From NCBI GenBank assembly GCA_029879945.1, contig JAOUPJ010000186.1, forward strand, positions 1 through 7,296: a DNA stretch of 7,296 nucleotides, given 5' to 3'. Under the pieces are notes generated by a model. The model was not told the DNA's origin. It did not search any database and was given only the letters and a program-made list of their open reading frames with translations. The position numbers and the translations under genes are program-made. Source of the DNA: Gammaproteobacteria bacterium (GTDB lineage Bacteria > Pseudomonadota > Gammaproteobacteria > S012-40). Every line of letters starts with the position of its first letter. Within the stretch, counting starts at the first letter, position 1. Positions 5,176 through 7,296 of the stretch are shown here, piece by piece.

Positions 5176-6655
5176 TCACGACCACTCGAAGTTGCTCAAT
5201 AATATCGGTAGCAAGCAAACCACGCTCGCCACGCCTGGCAGCCAGATCACCGGCACGACTATGAACAAGCACCGCCAACTCAAGCGCATGACTGCTATCC
5301 GAACCCAGACCCTGTGCCAGCAAACCGGCAATGACGCCACTGAGTACATCTCCCGAGCCGGCCGTGGCCATGCCCGGATTTCCCAAGGTGCACAGGCTGA
5401 TTCCGTTCGCAGAAGCGATGAGTGTTCCTGCCCCCTTCAATACGCACATACCGCCGTACCTTTTCTGAATTTCTGCAACGGCCTCAAAACGATTTCGCTG
5501 GACTTGTTCCGTGCTGCTTCCCAGTAGTCTCGCCGCCTCGGTGGGATGGGGCGTGAGAATCCAGTTATCGCGTCGATCCTGCGCACCAGCCTCAGACAAA
5601 AGATTGAGGCCATCGGCATCAATCAGCAACGGACCGGACCGTCGCTTGAGTACATTGGCAAACAACTCTCTGGCCCAGTCCGTTCGACCCAGGCCCGGTC
5701 CAATCACACACATGTCCGGCGCGTTCAGATCCCCTCCCTGCTCCAGATACCAGGCACCGCTGAGCAGCTCAGGTCTATGGGAAAACACGCTGGGTTCACT
5801 GGAAGTGTGGGCATACACACTCACTAGCCCTGCTCCCACACGCAGGGCTGCACTGCCGGCCAACGCCACGGCACCCGGCATCCCGGGCCCCGCCCCGATG
5901 ATCAGCACTTTTCCAAAGCTGCCTTTGTGGCTGTTTCGGCTACGAGGGGGAAGTGCGCGGAGCAGGTCTTCCACATCCAGTTTCCTCACAGCCTTGAATT
6001 CAGAGAAAACCGATTGGGGCACGCCCAGGTCGTCATGGTGGATCACGCCACAATGGTCCGTGCCGTGATGGGTAAAGCAGCCCTGCTTAAGCCCGATAAA
6101 ACTGAGCGTGTGATCGGCCACTACCGCCCTGTCCCAGACGTGGCCCGTATTGGCGCACAGACCCGATGGGACATCCAGGGCGAGAATGGGTTTGTGGGAT
6201 TGGTTGAGTTGATCCACGACATGCTGCCACGCGGGGCTGAGATCCCGGTCCAGACCGGTGCCCAGGAGGGCATCCACGATCAAGTCCACCTCGCTTAATG
6301 CGGGCAACTGGGCAGTGGTTTCGCCGAGTTGCAGATAGTCTTGATAGGCGCGGTAGGCGTCACTTTCTTGATTTTCAGGGGCCGAGAGAGAAAGAACAAT
6401 GGGTTCGCCACCTGCCTCCCGCAGTAGCCTTGCCAACACATAGCCGTCCCCCCCGTTGTTTCCTGGGCCGCAGACGATGAGTGGGCGACGAGCGCCGGGC
6501 CATTCCTTTTGTATCAATCGATGGGCCGCTTTGGCCGCTCGGGTCATCAGGCGATAGCCGAGGATTCCTTCCCGTTCGATAGCCAGCCTATCCATTTGCC
6601 GGACTTGCTCAGCGGTATACAATAAGGGGGGTAGCTGGATCATGTCTGCTATCAT
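5165..6655 (-). CDS. nnr: Bifunctional NAD(P)H-hydrate epimerase / ADP-dependent dehydratase
   Basis: Nnr (YjeF) repairs hydrated NADH and NADPH. The N-terminal half interconverts the R and S forms, and the C-terminal half dehydrates the S form using ADP. The 496-aa length fits the fused bacterial type. The epimerase half (about 1-225) has GPGNNGGDG (63-71), DALLGTGL (128-135) and LDVPSGL (160-166). The dehydratase half (about 230-496) has KGSFGKVLIIGAGPG (244-258), IGPGLG (318-323), DADGLN (346-351), TPHPTEAARLL (368-378) and NPGMATAGSGDVLSG (426-440), where D436 is the family's catalytic aspartate. Both sites look complete. The start is ATG 6655; an in-frame ATG at 6643 is an equally plausible alternative, and neither has a clear Shine-Dalgarno. 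The gene is first of the nnr-tsaE pair and is divergent from queG, only 29 bases away. Confidence 0.97.
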   Translation of the reverse strand: MIADMIQLPPLLYTAEQVRQMDRLAIEREGILGYRLMTRAAKAAHRLIQKEWPGARRPLIVCGPGNNGGDGYVLARLLREAGGEPIVLSLSAPENQESDAYRAYQDYLQLGETTAQLPALSEVDLIVDALLGTGLDRDLSPAWQHVVDQLNQSHKPILALDVPSGLCANTGHVWDRAVVADHTLSFIGLKQGCFTHHGTDHCGVIHHDDLGVPQSVFSEFKAVRKLDVEDLLRALPPRSRNSHKGSFGKVLIIGAGPGMPGAVALAGSAALRVGAGLVSVYAHTSSEPSVFSHRPELLSGAWYLEQGGDLNAPDMCVIGPGLGRTDWARELFANVLKRRSGPLLIDADGLNLLSEAGAQDRRDNWILTPHPTEAARLLGSSTEQVQRNRFEAVAEIQKRYGGMCVLKGAGTLIASANGISLCTLGNPGMATAGSGDVLSGVIAGLLAQGLGSDSSHALELAVLVHSRAGDLAARRGERGLLATDIIEQLRVVVNEC

Positions 6656-6684
6656 ACTGATACCGTGAAAAAATCCAAAGCCCT
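6656..6684. promoter_or_regulatory. 29-bp divergent gap between nnr and queG
   Basis: The two divergent starts are only 29 bases apart, too little for two complete promoters. At least one promoter must lie inside the neighbouring coding sequence, or the true starts are farther in (nnr 6643, queG 6724). I found no convincing -35/-10 pair or Shine-Dalgarno in either direction. Confidence 0.4.
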
Positions 6685-7296
6685 ATGAGCCGCCCTTTAG
6701 AACCTTTCCAAAATTCGCTGACCATGAATCAGTTGGCGCAAGATATCAAACGGTGGGCCGCCGAGTTGGGCTTTCAGCAGACCGGCATTACGGACACCCG
6801 GCTACAGGAACATGTGTCCTACTTGGAAAAATGGTTGGCCCGGCATTTTCACGGAACCATGTCATTCATGCAGCGCAATACCGAGCTACGCGCCCAGCCG
6901 GATAAATTGCTGGATAGCACCCTACGGGTGATCAGTGTGCGTATGGACTATCACCCGAAAAATTCGGAAGACAGTTTTCGAGTGTTGGAAAATCCGCAGT
7001 TAGGCTATGTATCGCGCTACGCAAATGGACGCGATTACCACAAGCTCATGCGCAAACGTCTGCAACAATTGGCCGACAGGATCAGAAACCATATCGGTGA
7101 ATTTAATTATCGAGCCTTTGTGGACAGTGCCCCGGTTTTGGAAAAGGCCTTGGCGGAAAAGGCAGGATTGGGCTGGATTGGAAAGCACACCAATCTCGTC
7201 AATTCAAAAAACGGGTCCTGGTTTTTTCTCGGTGAACTGTATACCAATCTGCCACTGCCAATGGACGAGCCTGCCGTGAATCACTGCGGGAGCTGT
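6685..7296 (+). CDS. queG: Epoxyqueuosine reductase QueG, C-terminal part missing
   Basis: QueG is a cobalamin- and [4Fe-4S]-dependent cytoplasmic enzyme that reduces epoxyqueuosine to queuosine in the anticodon wobble position of tRNAs, the last step of the pathway. The 204 codons present cover a little over half of the usual roughly 380 aa. Recognisable stretches are LGFQQTGITDT (residues 28-38), LRVISVRM, GYVSRYANGRDYHK, and FVDSAPVLEKALAEKAGLGWIGKH from residue 145; the aspartate of VDSAP (D147) matches the residue proposed as proton donor in this family. The window ends at CGSC, the first cysteines of the iron-sulfur CxxCxxC motif. I chose ATG 6685 because the N-terminus (MSRPLEP, then NQLAQDIKRW) resembles E. 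coli QueG (MSEPLDLNQLAQ); ATG 6724 is in frame 13 codons later. The Shine-Dalgarno is poor at both. Confidence 0.96.
   Translation, partial: MSRPLEPFQNSLTMNQLAQDIKRWAAELGFQQTGITDTRLQEHVSYLEKWLARHFHGTMSFMQRNTELRAQPDKLLDSTLRVISVRMDYHPKNSEDSFRVLENPQLGYVSRYANGRDYHKLMRKRLQQLADRIRNHIGEFNYRAFVDSAPVLEKALAEKAGLGWIGKHTNLVNSKNGSWFFLGELYTNLPLPMDEPAVNHCGSC

Noticed and set aside
5511..6480. Several long plus-strand frames opposite nnr, up to 185 codons
   Set aside because: They overlap an unambiguous Nnr sequence, and long antisense frames are expected in this more GC-rich stretch; no domain is recognisable.
6665..6688. Seven-codon GTG frame (MKKSKAL) ending in TGA that overlaps the queG ATG
   Set aside because: Could be a leader peptide coupled to queG, but there is no ribosome site and such short frames arise easily by chance.

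Overview
The window looks like chromosome from a gammaproteobacterium. The main evidence is the set queG / nnr-tsaE-amiB, the queG-yjeF-yjeE-amiB neighbourhood typical of that class, together with QueG and Nnr sequences that read like the gammaproteobacterial versions. No rRNA, tRNA, CRISPR array, transposase or insertion-sequence ends were seen.

Layout from left to right. (1) 1-1260, minus strand: the 5' part of a hybrid histidine kinase gene, cut off by the left edge. It has a DHp-like helical pair, a well-conserved ATPase domain, one complete receiver-like domain and the first strand of another. It lacks the usual phospho-accepting histidine. (2) 1261-1422: an intergenic stretch with a 27-bp pure A/T tract and an odd protein-like reading frame without a normal start codon. 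(3) 1423-2787, minus: amiB, a periplasmic cell-wall amidase with signal peptide, AMIN domain, catalytic domain and LysM. (4) 2788-3085: a divergent regulatory region with an extended -10 promoter and overlapping dyads facing amiB, and a flagellar sigma-28-like -10 box facing the chemoreceptor. (5) 3086-4708, plus: a complete two-TM methyl-accepting chemotaxis protein. (6) 4705-5175, minus: tsaE. (7) 5165-6655, minus: nnr, overlapping tsaE by 11 nt. (8) 6685-7296, plus: the 5' part of queG, cut off by the right edge just inside its first iron-sulfur motif.

How the genes relate. nnr-tsaE is a tight, translationally coupled housekeeping pair (repair of damaged NAD(P)H; tRNA t6A synthesis). queG, divergent from it, makes the last step of queuosine. 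In many relatives amiB follows tsaE directly and mutL follows amiB. Here a chemoreceptor on the opposite strand separates tsaE from amiB, and a degenerate hybrid kinase sits where mutL would be expected. So two signal-transduction genes flank amiB in an otherwise conserved cluster. The most unusual item is the kinase: an intact-looking ATP site, glutamine at the phospho-histidine position, an altered acidic pair in its receiver domain and no ATG start.
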